Of a stretch of DNA of 64,000 bases, positions 48,141-62,500 are shown one piece after another. The notes under the pieces were generated by a model. It did not search any database. It was given only the letters and a program-made list of their open reading frames with translations, and was not told where the DNA came from. This stretch comes from Zeus faber. Taxonomy: Eukaryota > Chordata > Actinopteri > Zeiformes > Zeidae. The first letter of the stretch is position 1. Each line of letters starts with the position of its first letter. The translations under genes and the position numbers were made by a program. The stretch lies in contig OY482848.1 in NCBI GenBank assembly GCA_960531495.1, forward strand, positions 26,111,343-26,175,342. The letters are read 5' to 3'.

Positions 48141-49581
48141 ATTTCACCTTTAAAACAAGGTATTTTAATTCATTTGTTCTGAATTCACATCTTTTAATTT
48201 CAAATATTTCAAGTTATATCTCAAAAACTTGATTTCAAATATGTACAGTATCGTTTGGCAATTATGACATGGGGGCACCACACGACTGACAGAACTGATT
48301 TTTTCCCTTATCCCAAGTATAATGTTACTTAGATTTAATAATATCTAATGTGATTCTGATATAGTATGGAAATATATAATAAAATATGGTAATGATCCGG
48401 GGGAGGGACCTTTTGCAGGAATCTCCCCCTTTTAAGACTGAAATACTTTGGCAGAATTCAGAATTCATGTTGTGTTGTAGCAGTATTTGTCTTGATTATG
48501 AACTTATTCACGGCCGAGACAACACCTTGTAAAGATTGGGCGACGCAGGAGATGCTTATTTTAATTGTCGTGCTTTATTAAGGTTTTTAAAGCCTTTACA
48601 GTTCACATTTTATTGCATTAGAAGACATTTGGAACGATGAAAGAATCAATTTCAATACAGTATTGTTCCAAAAACAGCATTACTAATCCCAGAAGTACTG
48701 TATACACTGTACACTCATTTGATCAACCCTTTCCCCATCTATCCATTCACTGCCCGTGTCTTTTCATACCAATGTCAGTTCATTTATGCAACATCCATAC
48801 GTCCAACCATCTACCCATCCTTCCATTTCTTCGTCCATTCACTCCCTCATGATCGCTCATGCATTTGACACCACCCCTCCTTATTTAATCACATTTAATA
48901 GGGCCGGCCGCCGCCGCACAAGACAGTTCAGGCTTTTCATGCTTTTACTGTGAATGAACACGCTGACCCTGCGCTGGGGAACGTTACTTTATTTTTTATT
49001 TTTCTACTCTAATTTAAAGGACTCTAGAGCTTTGCCAGCCGCCCGGGGGCATCGCCGCTTAACAACGCTACCTTGTGACAGGACACACATATACACACAC
49101 ATCTTTTTGGGCACTGTGTGAAATTGCGGTGCAAACTTTTAAGAGCCACTTCTCTGTAATTTTTCCCTTTTTAAAAAATAAATAAATAAATAAATACATT
49201 TTGGCCTTGTGTTTTTTGGCCCCCTGAAACTTAAAAAAAATTGTTTTTCCGTGGCGGTGGAACGATTAGTTTTATGACCCGTTTTAACACCTGAGGTAAC
49301 AAATTAACAGCCTGACTCCTAACACTGATTCACCCTATGACACTTAAACTGTAGCAAGGGTCTTTAAGTTAATGAGGAAAAACTGTGTTGTATACCATGA
49401 TTATTACCGTTAAATATTAAAGACAGGAACTCAGAGAAGGAGAATGACATGGCACTTTCGGATGAAAAACATACTTAATGATAAACAAAAATACATAAAA
49501 ACAACGATAAAAGGTATAAAATAAAACTTTAGACAAAAAAAATGTAAGTTCAATTGGACGGATAATAATGTGATAATATTA
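44318..49581. other. AT-rich intergenic DNA with repeat fragments
   Basis: Two stretches look like common fish repeat fragments: 45085-45180 (cagccctcccgttttacccg ... ctctcccgctgtcctcccat) and 45400-45485 (aataatcgtgataaataatc ... cataatcgtgcagcc). A short GT tract lies at 48102-48139. No gene was found. Confidence 0.4.
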
Positions 49582-50417
49582 AGGGTGCTCCGATCGATTG
49601 GACACCGACATTATTTCTAAATAGTGCAAGGCTGATCAGATGACACAAAACACGAGACAATTTCCGCGTTATAAATTGCAGTGTTTCCCATACATTGACC
49701 GCTACATATTCATTTTCTATTGCGTGACGACGAAACAAAAAAAACCTGTGTCCAGTGCCGCGTCACACACGTCTCCCTGTCGCTTTGCGTTGCTACGGGA
49801 TGTAATTTAGTAAAAAACAGATTTTTTTTTTTGTGTAAATACTTGTAAATCATAAATCCTGCACTTCTGTAACGGGGAGAGTTTCCCAGCCAGACTTTAA
49901 TATGACGCCGTTGGCGCGCGGTGAGTACGTTCTTCCGCTTACGTGAAGGACGTCAGTTGAGTCCTTCAGTGTGGCCCAGGACACATTCGTGTTTAGACCG
50001 CGAAAACAATGGGGCCACATGCGGCCCAGACCACATCTGATGTGGTCTGAGCGATCGGATCTAAAACCGCATTGAGGACACATTGGGTGCGTTTACACCT
50101 GGCATTAGAGCTGTCCACTTGTGATCGGATCACCAAAGACGCATGGTAATGCCAGGTGTAAACATGGTCTATATCCAAAGCTTTGCCCCGCATGCTTAAG
50201 AGAGAAAGTGTAATGTTTCACATGTTGCTTGACAATAAATAAGCAGTTGTCAATTCGTGATACTTTCTTATCTCTTAATTTTAACACTTAATATACAATG
50301 TTGTTAAGAATAGCTAAATAAATAAATGATGCAACACGATAAATAGAAAGCTTCAAATAGACCCCATACTGCTTCCAGCAATCGTGATCGCCCAAAAACC
50401 CTGATCGGAGCACCCCT
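49582..50417. mobile_element. Inverted-repeat DNA element, about 0.84 kb
   Basis: The left end AGGGTGCTCCGATC and the right end, on the other strand, AGGGGTGCTCCGATC. TA flanks both ends. hAT-like elements with such ends also occur in fish, so the superfamily is open. No transposase. A smaller palindromic unit lies inside. Confidence 0.65.
50091..50163. repeat. Foldback unit with perfect 17-bp arms
   Basis: GTTTACACCTGGCATTA (50091-50107) and its exact complement TAATGCCAGGTGTAAAC (50147-50163). Just upstream, cagaccacatctgatgtggtctg is another near-perfect palindrome (50028-50050). This resembles a small fish element whose ends read tttacacctgg. Confidence 0.75.
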
Positions 50418-51140
50418 TAGTGATATACATTTAAATGGGGAGAACACAGAAAAAAACAATTTCAAATGATAAGATAGCATCTAATGAGCATGAAATATTT
50501 TTCATGATGGCTTTTCAAATCTCACTGTTTACAAAGCCATTTAAGAAGATCGTTTGGTTCCAATGGCCTACTTTCCTGCCTCAGCCTGGAGGCTCTGGTC
50601 ATCCTGCATCTTGAGACCAGACCGGGAAAATTTAACAGAGGAGGCGGAAGACAGGACGCCATTGAGAACGCGAACAGATATAATCGATTCCTTCGTGAGT
50701 CAGAACATCATGTCATTAAACTGAGAGGCATATCCAAATATTAAGGGTCCAGTTGCCCGTCAACATCCACGAACAACGAACCCCCTGAGACATGATGAGG
50801 GGGAAGGAAGGAAGGAAGGAACTCTCGCTAGCGGCGACTTCTGAGGTTTAGTGGTTGATTTATTAGCCGGCACGCCGACACAGCAGAGCTTTTTTTATTT
50901 ATTTATTTATTTTTTTGGGTTCAGACATTTTATGGTCTTTGAACCACGAGACACGGCATGGCGAACGGGATGGAGACCTCATGACTGCCGACAGACGGGC
51001 CATTGGGGGAGGCTTGCCCCCACGCCCCTTCGCTCGCTCTGTGGGACGCTTTTGTCTGACGAGAGGTCGCCCTCCACACTCGATTTGTGTCATGTGCTCC
51101 CCATTGCGTGGAAAGCGGCGCAACAGGGATTTGTTTGTTT

Positions 51141-51177
<37 letters not shown>

Positions 51178-53273
51178 TGTCTCGCAGTCCTTACCATTTC
51201 TGTTTGTGTGTTGTAATACTCATAGTCGAGGCCAGTGTTTTTCTAGCCAGTTTCAGCCACAACAGCTCGCCAGGTGTGCGTCAGACATTTTCAAATTCAC
51301 CTTAAAATAGTTAATGACAACGCTCTTGTGTTGCAAGCTCAAAATTGTAAGGCTGTACTAATTTATTAGTTCCAGTCAGAACAGCAGCTCTGGGTTCATC
51401 AGAACAAGCTCAAGTTTCACGCTAAGTGAAAGTGAGAACTATTAGCAGTGATGTAAGGTTCAAGGTTCTTTTTTGAGATTTGGTTCTTTACAAGTGACTC
51501 ATGAAAAATAGTCTTTAAATTTTCCAACTCTGTGTTTGTTTTTTTCAGTTGGTGTAACGCACGCTAGAGAGCAAGGCAGGACTTTCTGCAAACGGTGAAC
51601 GAGAGTCAGAAGAGTCGGCGGATCGGAGTTGTGAATCAAATCATTTAATTCTGTCCAAATGATTTGTTTTGGTTGAATGAAAAGTTTAAACCAGTCACAT
51701 TCAATATGAATTATGGTAAATACCTGCTTTCGTTTAGCCCTAAATAATTATTTTCAGTTTGTGAGTCGAAGATATACTGTTTTGCCAGAGTCATCTAAAA
51801 GATTTGTTCGCTATGACTGAATCCTTTGCAAGTCTTGCATCGATAACTTAGCAGGACATAACAATAAGCACAGTTGAACAGGTTTTAGGCATTTTGTAAC
51901 GTTTTTAGTGGGATAGTAGGATAGTAGTGTGCCATGGGATTATTTCATTGTCAAAATTGTGGTCATGGCAGAAAGAAGATTGGGAAACACAGGTCTATGA
52001 AATAAGAATCCCATACTGTTGACATCTGTCATGTCCCCTATGTACCATATAAAAGTGTCTGAACGTCTAAAAGACATGCAGAGGAAGCCGTACTCGTCGT
52101 GCCCCTGAGTGGGTGTGGAGGGTCCGTGTCACGGTTGTTAAGCGCTGTTTGGACCGTCAGTCCTCCTTCGGGGGACTGGCCCGCTGCAAACGCCTCTCCC
52201 TGTCAGACTCTGGATCGCATCAACATTCCAACAATTTATCTCAACGCACACGCCCTGTGGAGGATGCGTGCGCCCACGCAAACCTAATACACATACACAC
52301 AGACATCTACACACTCAAATACTTAAACAAATATATAAATATTTATAGACACAAGCCCATTTCTAATCATGGAGACATTCTGTTTTCCTTTCTCTGCTTC
52401 TCTGACACACACATACATACTGTACATACACGACAAAAGGCTCGCTCTCTCAATGTTAAGGGCAGACCGCACCATCATTTATTCTTTAGTCTTACTTGGA
52501 GGAGAATACCCTGCCTTTCTTATCGAATTTGGTTCAGGCCGAGCAGACTTCCAGAGGAATGAGACCAATCCCCCACCTGTAAAGCGCTGGCATCTCCCTT
52601 GGTTGATGGGGAGCGGGAACACTGTATAAAATACATAAGAAAAGAGAGAGATTAGAAACACTTAGAGAGGGTTGCAAGGTTTTTAGCCACATTTGTTCGA
52701 GTTTGGTATTCAGTGTCGTTCTCTGCTGAGATCTAACGGCTTTGTCTGAAACAGCTGAAAGGGTTGGTTGACGAGAAGAACACAGATGGGTTATGGAGGA
52801 AACTCACACACATGAACCCAGATTCATACGCTCACACTCCTGCACTCTCTCCTTATCTCGGTCTTATTCTCTCTGACTCTCCAGCCAGCGCTGCGTGCGT
52901 GCGTGCATGTGTTCATCTGCATGCCATCTATATGTACTGTATAGCTGCCTTAACACATGCACTGCAACCATGAACTTATCTATTACCGGGAGGAGCTGTA
53001 TGTGAGAACGCATGTCCAAGAATGTTGGAATCAGTTGGACCGGACATTAAACAGACTTTACCCTGCCGGCTCCCTTGAACAAAGTCTGTGTCATGTCCGA
53101 TTGAGCCCATGTGTGAATAGAGCAGGTCATTGTCCAGAGAATTCACAGCGAGCGAGTGGGCGTCTTGTGCATGCATGTGCATATAGATGGCTTTTTACGG
53201 CAAATTTACAACTTTACGGCATGCTGTTAATGAGTTGTGTATACAATGAAACAGCTCTAAGCGTGACAAGCGA

Positions 53274-53311
<38 letters not shown>

Positions 53312-53428
53312 ATATATATATATATATATATATATGATATCCAATAAAACAGAAACATGGGTAAACACTAACTACGTTAACCCTAACCTGTTGAGTGAGG
53401 AGTCACCAGGTGTATTTACTCAAACCTC

Positions 53429-53430
<2 letters not shown>
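50418..53430. other. Intergenic DNA, no supported gene
   Basis: Short GT tracts at 51141-51174 and 53273-53294, (gtat)/(ta)n at 53295-53334. A phrase after tctgaaacag at 52755 (LKGLVDEKNTDGLWRKL) looks mildly protein-like but has no donor or family. Confidence 0.4.
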
Positions 53431-53469
<39 letters not shown>

Positions 53470-53515
53470 GTGTGTGTGCGCGCCTGCCTGCCTGCCTGCC
53501 TGCCTGGCTGGCTGG

Positions 53516-53546
<31 letters not shown>

Positions 53547-53571
53547 GCTGGCTGCCTGCCTGCCTGGACCG
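53431..53571. repeat. Compound (GT)n(CCTG)n microsatellite
   Basis: GT units to about 53480, then an array of CCTG and CTGG tetramers to 53571. Confidence 0.93.
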
Positions 53572-54530
53572 GAGGCATCAGGCAGGCGACCTGTGGTTCT
53601 GGCAGGTTTGAACAGGACAGCGCAGGCAGCGCGGTGCTGCTCTGCTGGTGGTTGTGGGCTCGAGTCCACGTCGCAGTAACGAGGCGTGCGGAGGGGGGCC
53701 ACCCGTTCCAAACCGAGCACCATGACGCCCCACTATCAAACTTAAATGCCGCACTTAACACCCCCGGATCCGGCGCTATGCAACAACCTTTGAAAATCGT
53801 AAGTTTTCCCCCTTTTAGCAGGGACCCCCAAAAAACAACCAAACATCTGCCACGTCCCAGTTGTTTCTACAACCTGAGAGAATGGTAGATAGAAGAACAA
53901 AACTGGATATTGTTTTTATTGGCAGCCACGCTGATTTCACAATTCTGCTCCGGGGATCCAAGTTGCCAAGGTAACTTGGAATTTTCATGCAGCCTGTGTT
54001 TTTTCAGAATGAGTATTTTACTCACGATAGTGTTAAGGAAGGCGTTTGGTATTCGATGCATGTTGTTGCTCCTGTAGGATGTCGTGGCAACGTGGCAACT
54101 ATGGCCAAACCTGGGTGAAGCCTTTATCACTGGCTAGAGTTGAAAGGGATGCGGATATTGCCAAAAGAATATTCTACAAAAACCAAGGCGTAATAAGCTG
54201 AATGGGGGAAAAAACGAACCCTTACTCCTAACCCTGAGTCCTAACCTGGAGTACCTGGCATCCAGATTCAACCTCCAAGTCCAGATGTGGTTGTACCTTT
54301 CATCCCCCGACCATACACGCGGCCTCGGGTTCAAAGTGTCACTTTTTACGAGGCAGCGCCACGCCTTCGATCTGCAAAATGCCAAGACGCCGTTTGCCGT
54401 TTTTCGGGATTTACATGTCAATAGGAACTCCTAATCTCGGAGCGGAGGCGTTTATGTGAAGCCCCCACCAGGTTCTGCACACTGCTCAGGTGGAACCTGG
54501 TAGGGTAAGACAAAAAACAGGGTAGGAGAA
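53572..54530. other. Intergenic DNA
   Basis: No gene or element recognised. Confidence 0.4.
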
Positions 54531-54690
54531 GAGAGCAAGACAGGAGGGCATAGGAGGTGAAGGAAACTGCGTAGTGTAATGAGAGCTAATGGGTGAGAGA
54601 GAGAGAGAGAGAGAGCAAGACGGGAGGGCATGGGAGGTGAAGGAAAGAGCGTAGTGCAATGAGAGCTAATGGGTCAGAGTGAGAAGGTGA
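54531..54690 (+). repeat. 80-bp tandem duplication
   Basis: Two copies at exactly 80-base offset (54531-54610 and 54611-54690), both containing ggaggtgaaggaaa and aatgagagctaatgggt. A (GA)n run joins them. Only a handful of differences. Confidence 0.85.
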
Positions 54691-54894
54691 GAGAGAGAGT
54701 GGAGAGGTTACGGCCTGGACTCTGACCCAGATTATGAATACGGCATCCCGACAACATGATCCTCCCGAGCCGCTGTGTGGTCCTTTCCATTCGGTATGAA
54801 AGCCGCAACGACCGCACGCTTTTCCTCTGCGCCGCTCTACCTCTCCTCTTTCCGCCAGACGATCCGTCAAAGTGGAGGGGAGTCGGAGGTTTGC

Positions 54895-54896
<2 letters not shown>

Positions 54897-54928
<32 letters not shown>
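54897..54928. repeat. (CA)n microsatellite
   Basis: About 16 CA units. Confidence 0.9.
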
Positions 54929-54931
<3 letters not shown>

Positions 54932-55730
54932 GACGCCCATAAACAATGCCTGTGTATGGACGCTCCTGGTCCCGGAGACATACAAGCGTCGACTCACAGG
55001 ACGGAACTACAAGAAAATGTCGAATTAGGGTTTTTTCAAAATACAAAATGGAAAACCCTATAATTGAAGTGGCTCAGTGGGGCAGGGGGGAGGCACAAAA
55101 GGCTGTTCTATGCACCGGCAAGGGTTCGCTGGGTGCGAGCTTATGCTTTTGGCAGAAAATGTTGGCATTTGTCTAGTTCGCTGGCAATTCCTCGTCCGTT
55201 TTTGGCTGTTTCGCAGCCAAGGAGACGCTAAGACCGAGACCAAGCCAATTTATAGACACAAGACATGAACGTTTTTGGGTACATGACAGAAATTTGTGGA
55301 TTGTTTTTGAGGTTTTTATCTTTGTTACTGGACTAAAGCTATATATTACATAATATAATCACCATACTATAATACCTATACACCTAATGAAATTTAAGCT
55401 CTATTGTTGTATATAATGGTACATTAATTCAAATTGCTCTGGTAAACTGCAGGTACTGAGCAAGAGACAAAATAAATGAAACCGTCAATGAACAAACATT
55501 CACTTGATTGATTCTAACTGAAAGGTACAATATGAAATTTCAGCCGCTAGAGGTCTGTCAATCAAACCAATAACAAAAGACGGAGTTTGATGACGTGGTG
55601 AAGTAGCGTGGCGTCATCATGGGGATTGTTGCGTTCTTCTTTATGGGGACAGCTTCGGAAACAGAACGCATCACAAGAGGCGGTAAAGGAGATATGACGC
55701 CATTGACAGGTGACCTAAGGTCACCTATTA

Positions 55731-56565
55731 TTAAAGGAGATCTATTATGCTTCTTTTTACACATGTTAATATAGGTCTCTGAGGTCCCCAAAACATGTAT
55801 TTAATTTCTTTTTTTGCTAAAAAAAACCACTCAGATTATGCATTCGCGCCATTGTGACGTGCCTCTAAACCCGGACTGTTCCAAAACAGGCTTTTTCAGA
55901 GTGTGTAGCTTTAATTGTTAATGCGCAGCTGAGCGCCCTAGTTCTGAGCCAATGGGGTTTGAGCACAAGTTCCGGGTTCTGTCAGCCAATGAGGTCTGAG
56001 CTTTACTCCTGGCTCTGTTTAGTTTCCTCTAACTTTCACTGAATTCGACAACAATCTTTCTGGGGGAAAAAAAAAGAGAAATAAGCAATCCAGTTGCTGA
56101 TTCTCCACTCATATTACATCTACAAGGCCTCATTTAAAAGTAAGTTCTGACTTTCGTTGCCATGCTCCAAGCCTGTGGGAGACACGAACACTGCACTGGG
56201 AAGTACCGGGACTCTTGCACACAGGGAATTTTTGTTTTGTGTAAACGTTGGAAAATAAAATAAATACATTTACAATAAAATCACACTATTTGTATTGGGT
56301 TTGTTGGAGAAACGCACAGCGGATCGGATGGACCAGATGACCATATAAGGAAATCAGTGATGAGACGACGTCAGCTCGTGCAGAGAGTAGAAAAAACCTC
56401 TGGAAACAGAGCGTTCGGAAGCCTGAGTGTTCTGTTTAAAGCCATTACTTTGTCATTTGTTTACCTCATTATTTGATACTCTGGCCACATCTAATATGAA
56501 GATCCCACATTGTAACATTATATATATTACAGAAGATAAGGAAAAGCATAATAGCTCCCCTTTAA
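55731..56565. mobile_element. Inverted-repeat element, TTAAAGG.GAnCTATTATGC ends
   Basis: The left end ttaaaggagatctattatgc and, on the other strand, the right end ttaaaggggagctattatgc are inverted repeats of 20 bases with two or three differences. The inside text 'ctgaggtccccaaaacatgt' fits a common family of fish non-autonomous elements. Target duplication not clear. No transposase. Confidence 0.7.
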
Positions 56566-59500
56566 AATGAGAGATTTCTCTGGGTTTGAAAATTGTTGGA
56601 AACATAATGAAATAATAATAAAGTATATAATAAAAAATAATGTAAGTACACAATTCAACAAACTATATAACCAGTTGTTTTTAGACATAACGCGGAAAAC
56701 TTACATATTGTGTCTTTAACACAAATCAACAATCAAATCGATAGTGAAGATTGCGGTGTGTATGAAATAAATAAGGATTTGACGTACATAATAGCATGCA
56801 CAATTATCTCCTTAATGTGACACAATGTGAAATATAGCAAAGGCTATGCTGTGATAAAATAATGCATAGCCATATCTAAAACATGTCTAGATATCATGTA
56901 TAGAGAATATACATTGCCAAATGATGTCAATATACAGGCACTAGAAGTGCACTTTGCAGTGTGTAAAGGGTAAAAATGCTGGCGTGTGTGTGTTGAAAAA
57001 AGTCTGGACTATAAATGGAATAAACAGACGTGCCAGTTTGCCTGTTGATCAGTTGCGGATCGCAGAAACGTTCCAGGAAGAAAAAAACCAAAAAAAAAAA
57101 AACGATCTCGATCGCTATCCTGTAAGTGATGTTGAGGTGTGACCCGCTTCACAATCACACACGCACGCTTCCTTGAGAACCATGGAAGTTAGGTGATAAC
57201 TGGAACGCTGCACGCCCGAATTGAGATCTTCGCCTTTATCGGAAAAAAAACATCCCGCTTCCCCCGTTTGGACCTCGGACGTGCCGACGCGTGATGGATA
57301 TGAGCTGGCAGATGGAAGAGGCACACGCATGTTCGCGTGCGCGCACACACACACACAAACACACACTCACACACAAAGTTCAGACACCATCGAAGCAGCA
57401 GGTTTCGGATAAAAATGTCTTGATAATAACCATTTTGTTTTCTCTGGTTTAAGGCGGTGCTCGAATTGAATTTGCCTTTTTAACTGTTGACTAGCGTTGC
57501 CATTGAAGTACTTTTCCCTTTTTACACTTTATCCCTTTGACTATTATATTACAACGAATGTCAAAAAGTCCACACACACTTCACTCCATTTTTCTAGTTC
57601 TGAAACAGTTCAAGCCTGACCATTAAAAAATATATATATATATTGCATACAGTCGCTAATAGGCTACCTTCCTCTCAGTGTGTCAAATATAGAAAAGAAT
57701 GATCGTACCACGGTTGCGTAAAGCCCGTACACAGCCCTCAATTTATACTTGGGCCCCCGAGTTGGGCCCTCCGTCATTGTCGTCTCATGAGGTTAAATCC
57801 TTATTTATCATGAGCTTTTTTTTTTTTTTTTTTCTCCAGAGGCCAGCAAATTATTCAACTAAAATATGTTTTGCTGTCTGAAACTGCTTATTTTCCCCTC
57901 TATTCTAAAACCAGCAGCGCCACCGTCCCTGGCAGTGAGCAGGGGGGGGGGCTGCTGTCACCATGCTGAATAATAGGTCCTGTGATCTTCAGGTGATGGG
58001 AGAAGGTTTTGAAAATAATAATTTCCCAACGAGGCTTCAGAGCGATTATCGGCTTCTCCTTGACTAATTCCTTTGGGACTGTGTGTTCTTTTTTTACGTG
58101 ATTGGAAATGGCTCCCGGTCTCCTCGGTCAGCCCCCGTGTTTTAGTGAGCGTGGACAAAGCAAACGCTTGTCATTCACGTGGAGTGGTAAGAATCTGCCC
58201 CGCAGGCCGCCGCCGGGCCTCTTAATAGCTCCCCCCCCCCCCCCCACCCCCATGCGCTTTCTCCTCCCTGCATGGTCATCCGTTTTGGGGGTGGGTCTAG
58301 CCGGTCCCATCGAGGGTTGAAAGTTCTGCCGGTGTCACGTTTCCCTATTATGGCGTTCGCCCGTGTGTCGAGGTGTATCTAATGCTCTGCATGAGATCTT
58401 TTTATATCTCTCCATCTCCCATCTGAGACCTGTCATATATATATATATATAGAAAGAGAAATCTGGTGTTCAAACAGTCAACAAAATAATGGGTTTAAAT
58501 TGATGACTTTGATACTTAATTGGATCTCAATGGGATTTCAGTCATAAGCTTTGAGCGTGCTTTTGCAATGGGGCAGCAAAAACATCCATTCTGAAAGAGC
58601 CCATTTAAATGTTTTGTTATTGCAAAACGAAACAGAAATTCACCCTTAACCCTCTGTACTACTTCTGACTCTTGTGAACTTGAATTTCACGTCGAAATTT
58701 GAATGCAAACGGTCAAATTCAAAACTATTGCATCACACACACACACACACCCAGCCGCAGAAGTTTGAACATGCAACACTTTGACCTGCATACACTTACT
58801 CACTCGCACACACACACACACACACACACAGACACACACACACACACCCACACCCACACGCTGTAACAGACAGTAAATAGGGTGGAGTGAAACAGAGGCG
58901 GTTGTAAAAGGAAGATTGGAAGAGTGTGAAGGGGAGTGCACCGCACCACTCAGCTCCAGCTCCATTTCAACTGGTGACCCTCCACCCCCCACCTCTCCCT
59001 CCTTTCCATACACACACCAACACACACACACACACACCCTCAGGGCTGTAAATCTAAGACTGAAAGCCCTTCCCTCCTCTCTCACTTCACATTCCCCCTC
59101 GCACTGCAAATATCACCACACAGAGCGTGTTTCCATGTTTTATTTAATATGGAGCCATCCTATCTGTCTGGCAGATCACACTTAAATGGTAATCTCTTCG
59201 ACGGACGGACAGGACGGGAGGGGGTGGGAGGGGAACTCGGGAGGAGGGAAGCCAAAGCGATGTTTGGTTGCAGATGTTTTTGAATGCTGGCTGCCAGGAT
59301 TTACTGTATGTTTTTGTTAAAAGTGTGGGGGGAAAAAAGAAAAAAGCCTAGACCTGGTTAGTTATGAATGGAGAACTGGCAAACTTAGGCTTTAACAAAA
59401 GGCGCTAAAAGACTATTACGGGCTGCTGTATGTGTGTGTTCCCAAAGAACATGTAAATATGGAAATCCACCGCATAGATGTGCAATATAAGTAAACAGAG

Positions 59501-62500
59501 TTAAGAGTCACAGGATGAAACCATTTTGACTCCAACTGCCAATTATCCTTTCATTTAAATCCAAAGCTCTACGGCTCCAAAAAAATGGCTGATTGTCACT
59601 ATTGAAGGAACTTACAGATGGCGTAGACACATGGCTGATTAATTAGTTTGGTGCCTCTGACATAGCACGTTCCTCTGAGCCTGACCTAAACACATCATAT
59701 TAAAAAAAAAAAAAAAATCATTGAAAATGTGGATAAGGACTATGATTTTTAAATACGGTTTTCAAGGGATGGACAGATGTTTCTCAACAAATTAGTGTAA
59801 AAAAAAAAAAGTCCCAGATGTCCCAAACATAATTTGCAGGTACCCAGGGTCCTGGACACAGCTCAGAACAAGATTTAAGTTGACTTGATCAGCCCGCTCG
59901 GGAGGCTTGGGTTCTGAGAAAAGAAATCTCGGCCAACGTCTGCCAGGCTGCAAAAAAAAAGGTACTTGGCTGTTTACCCGAAAGTCTCTACGAGTCTGTT
60001 TTGGCCTAAGGTCCAGGACCTGGAAAGACGAGTCAGTGAGAAACTCAGCCAGTATCAGTGTTTCTTGTTGGGTGCATTTCTGCTGTATTTACTAAAGCAG
60101 GTGTCACAATATTTGCTTTAGGCCTTCCCATCGTGTCTTGTATCAAATCTAAAGAAGCGGTTAAAATGAGGCGTGACCTCATAGCTTTTTTTGTTTAAGC
60201 TGGCTAACAAATAAAACTGTAGATGTCTGAAAGATATTTTGGTCGACTAAAAAAGGATTCCTCATCATTTACTGTTTCATCTTCGAAAAACACATACTAC
60301 GGACATGCTACTGTACATACTACTAAATTCAGTAATTCCGTTTGAAACTGCTCCACCCCCCGACACCCGAGTTTATAATCTTCTTTGCTACAAGATGGTC
60401 ACTTTCTCTCCTACACTCTACTGCCTTCTTCTGATTGATTGATTTGGGGTTTCTTTGTCACTTGAGGCGATGGAGATAGTTCTGCATCTGAGGGCGCTGT
60501 TCCTTTTTGTGAAAGTTCACAGACCGCTACCAACAATGGAAACTGTATAAAGACGGGCATGCGCATATAACGCAAATATACATTAAATGACTTTCTTAAA
60601 GTGCCAATTGACTGGAAGTACAAAATATGGGACAAATATATTTCCAAAGAAAATAATCTCCACTTTAAAGGTTTGAGTATGATGTACAGTATACGGCGCA
60701 TGAGCTCGTTGTTCATAACTTGTCCTTTTCGTCATCTTATGTTAACGTGTGGGAGAGGAATCATATTTCTATAATATTTATGGGGGGGGGGGTTGGTGAG
60801 TGCATGAGACAAAGTGTAGCTGAGTTGATCCCCCGCGTCCCCCCCTCGTCTCCCCTCACAGCCTTGGGAACAGGGGAGTGTTTATTCCATTATGTACATG
60901 TTCTTTAATAACAAGTTGATTTATGGAATGCCTGCATGTACTTTAGCTGTTACTAAGGCCGTGCTGGCAGGATAAGAACGCTCGCTTTTTCCTGTTGCAA
61001 CCATTCCAACCTCTTTCTCTCCAGTGGAGGTTGGCTCCGGCATGAAGCCTTAAAAGACATCTTTATCCATGCTGCCGCAATAAGGCCGGGGGCGCTTCAT
61101 CAATTACACTCGCTGTGAGAGGTTGAAATGTCACCCACCAGCCGTGAGGCCTCGAGAGAATGCGAGATTACGGCTAAAATGCGTTTATTCGGGTTCATAT
61201 CAATACTCAACGTTTCGAGCGAAGACGTAAAGGACGGCCCCCAGTTGAATAACCACTTATACATGCGTATTAGTTCTGTGAGAAAAAGAACACTGAAAGC
61301 AAATAGTCAGAAAGCTAGGTTACCGGTGAGGTGACAAACAAGGAGGCCAGGATTAACCTAGCTGCTGTTTATTTTATGTATGTGCAGACTGAGCCTGCCG
61401 GCGTACAAACGGCCCGTGGCCACGTAGAGTGTTGGTTCGCAAAGTGCCCGCGCTGTGTATGCAGGAGCTGAGCCAAGACAAAGATGCGAAGGGGAACGAG
61501 AAAACAAAGGTGGCATCTAAGGAACGCTGTCGACCCAAATAAGAACATCATGAAAAGCACATTGGAGTATTTGGGTTACAGATGTAAAAGATATTAGCAA
61601 AACTGTTGGTTTTGGACCCCTGTTCCTGTGCCCAAGGAATGAGAAGGAAGTTCCAAGGAGGCACATAGTTTAGCCCAGGGTCGCCTGAGGCCTGGCTGTC
61701 ATGTTGTGGCCGCCGTCACACGAGTGCCTACAAAAAACAGCTCCTTGATCAACCCTTTTAAGAAAGGCACACACATTCCCACCCTCCCCCTTCTCTATCT
61801 ATCTCTCTCTCTCTCTCACACACACATTTTAAAGATTTATTCTTGTTCATATCAGATGTTAAGGCTGCAAGCACATCTGCAACAGAGCTACTGATATTTC
61901 CCAGACTTGTCAGTTGCACATGTGCTGTGCAGGTGGACATTGCTTGCATACAACACTTAATGAATAGAGTAGAACGTTATTTTCCTCTGAGGGGAACTTT
62001 TTGTGTTGTAGTAGCCAGTTAAGTGATAGACAACAGGCCCTACAAGCTGCCATGGCGCTGTTATGTTGTCAAAGCGTAGAAAAATACATGTATGGTAGAC
62101 AGGCACTAGCTTGCTTCCTGAAACTGGCCTCAGAAGGATTGCTCCTCTACCCACTAATGCCTTTTGCCAACATAAAGACTGGGAAAGCAGCAATTTATGT
62201 TTTTGCATTGACTTGAATAACTTCCACCGCCAGTTTCTGCGAGAGGTTGGAAAACCTCCCTCTTGTAATGGAAGAAGGGTTTTCGGGAAGATGGGTTTCC
62301 CTTTTTCGAAACTTTGCCAGTGCCAGTCCTGGCAGAGAAAAGCCTATAGACAGGAGTATATAGGCCTGGGACAGGATGGCTGTGAAAGCACAAAGGATCC
62401 TTTATTTTGCCACTTCAAAAACATATCAAATTCATTGTCTACTTGATTTATTTGAAATGTGAAGGTTAATAACACATAAAGAAAACAACATAATACCTCA

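Noticed and set aside
52755-52830. Possible exon after tctgaaacag (LKGLVDEKNTDGLWRKL)
   Set aside because: No matching donor, no neighbouring exons and no recognised protein.
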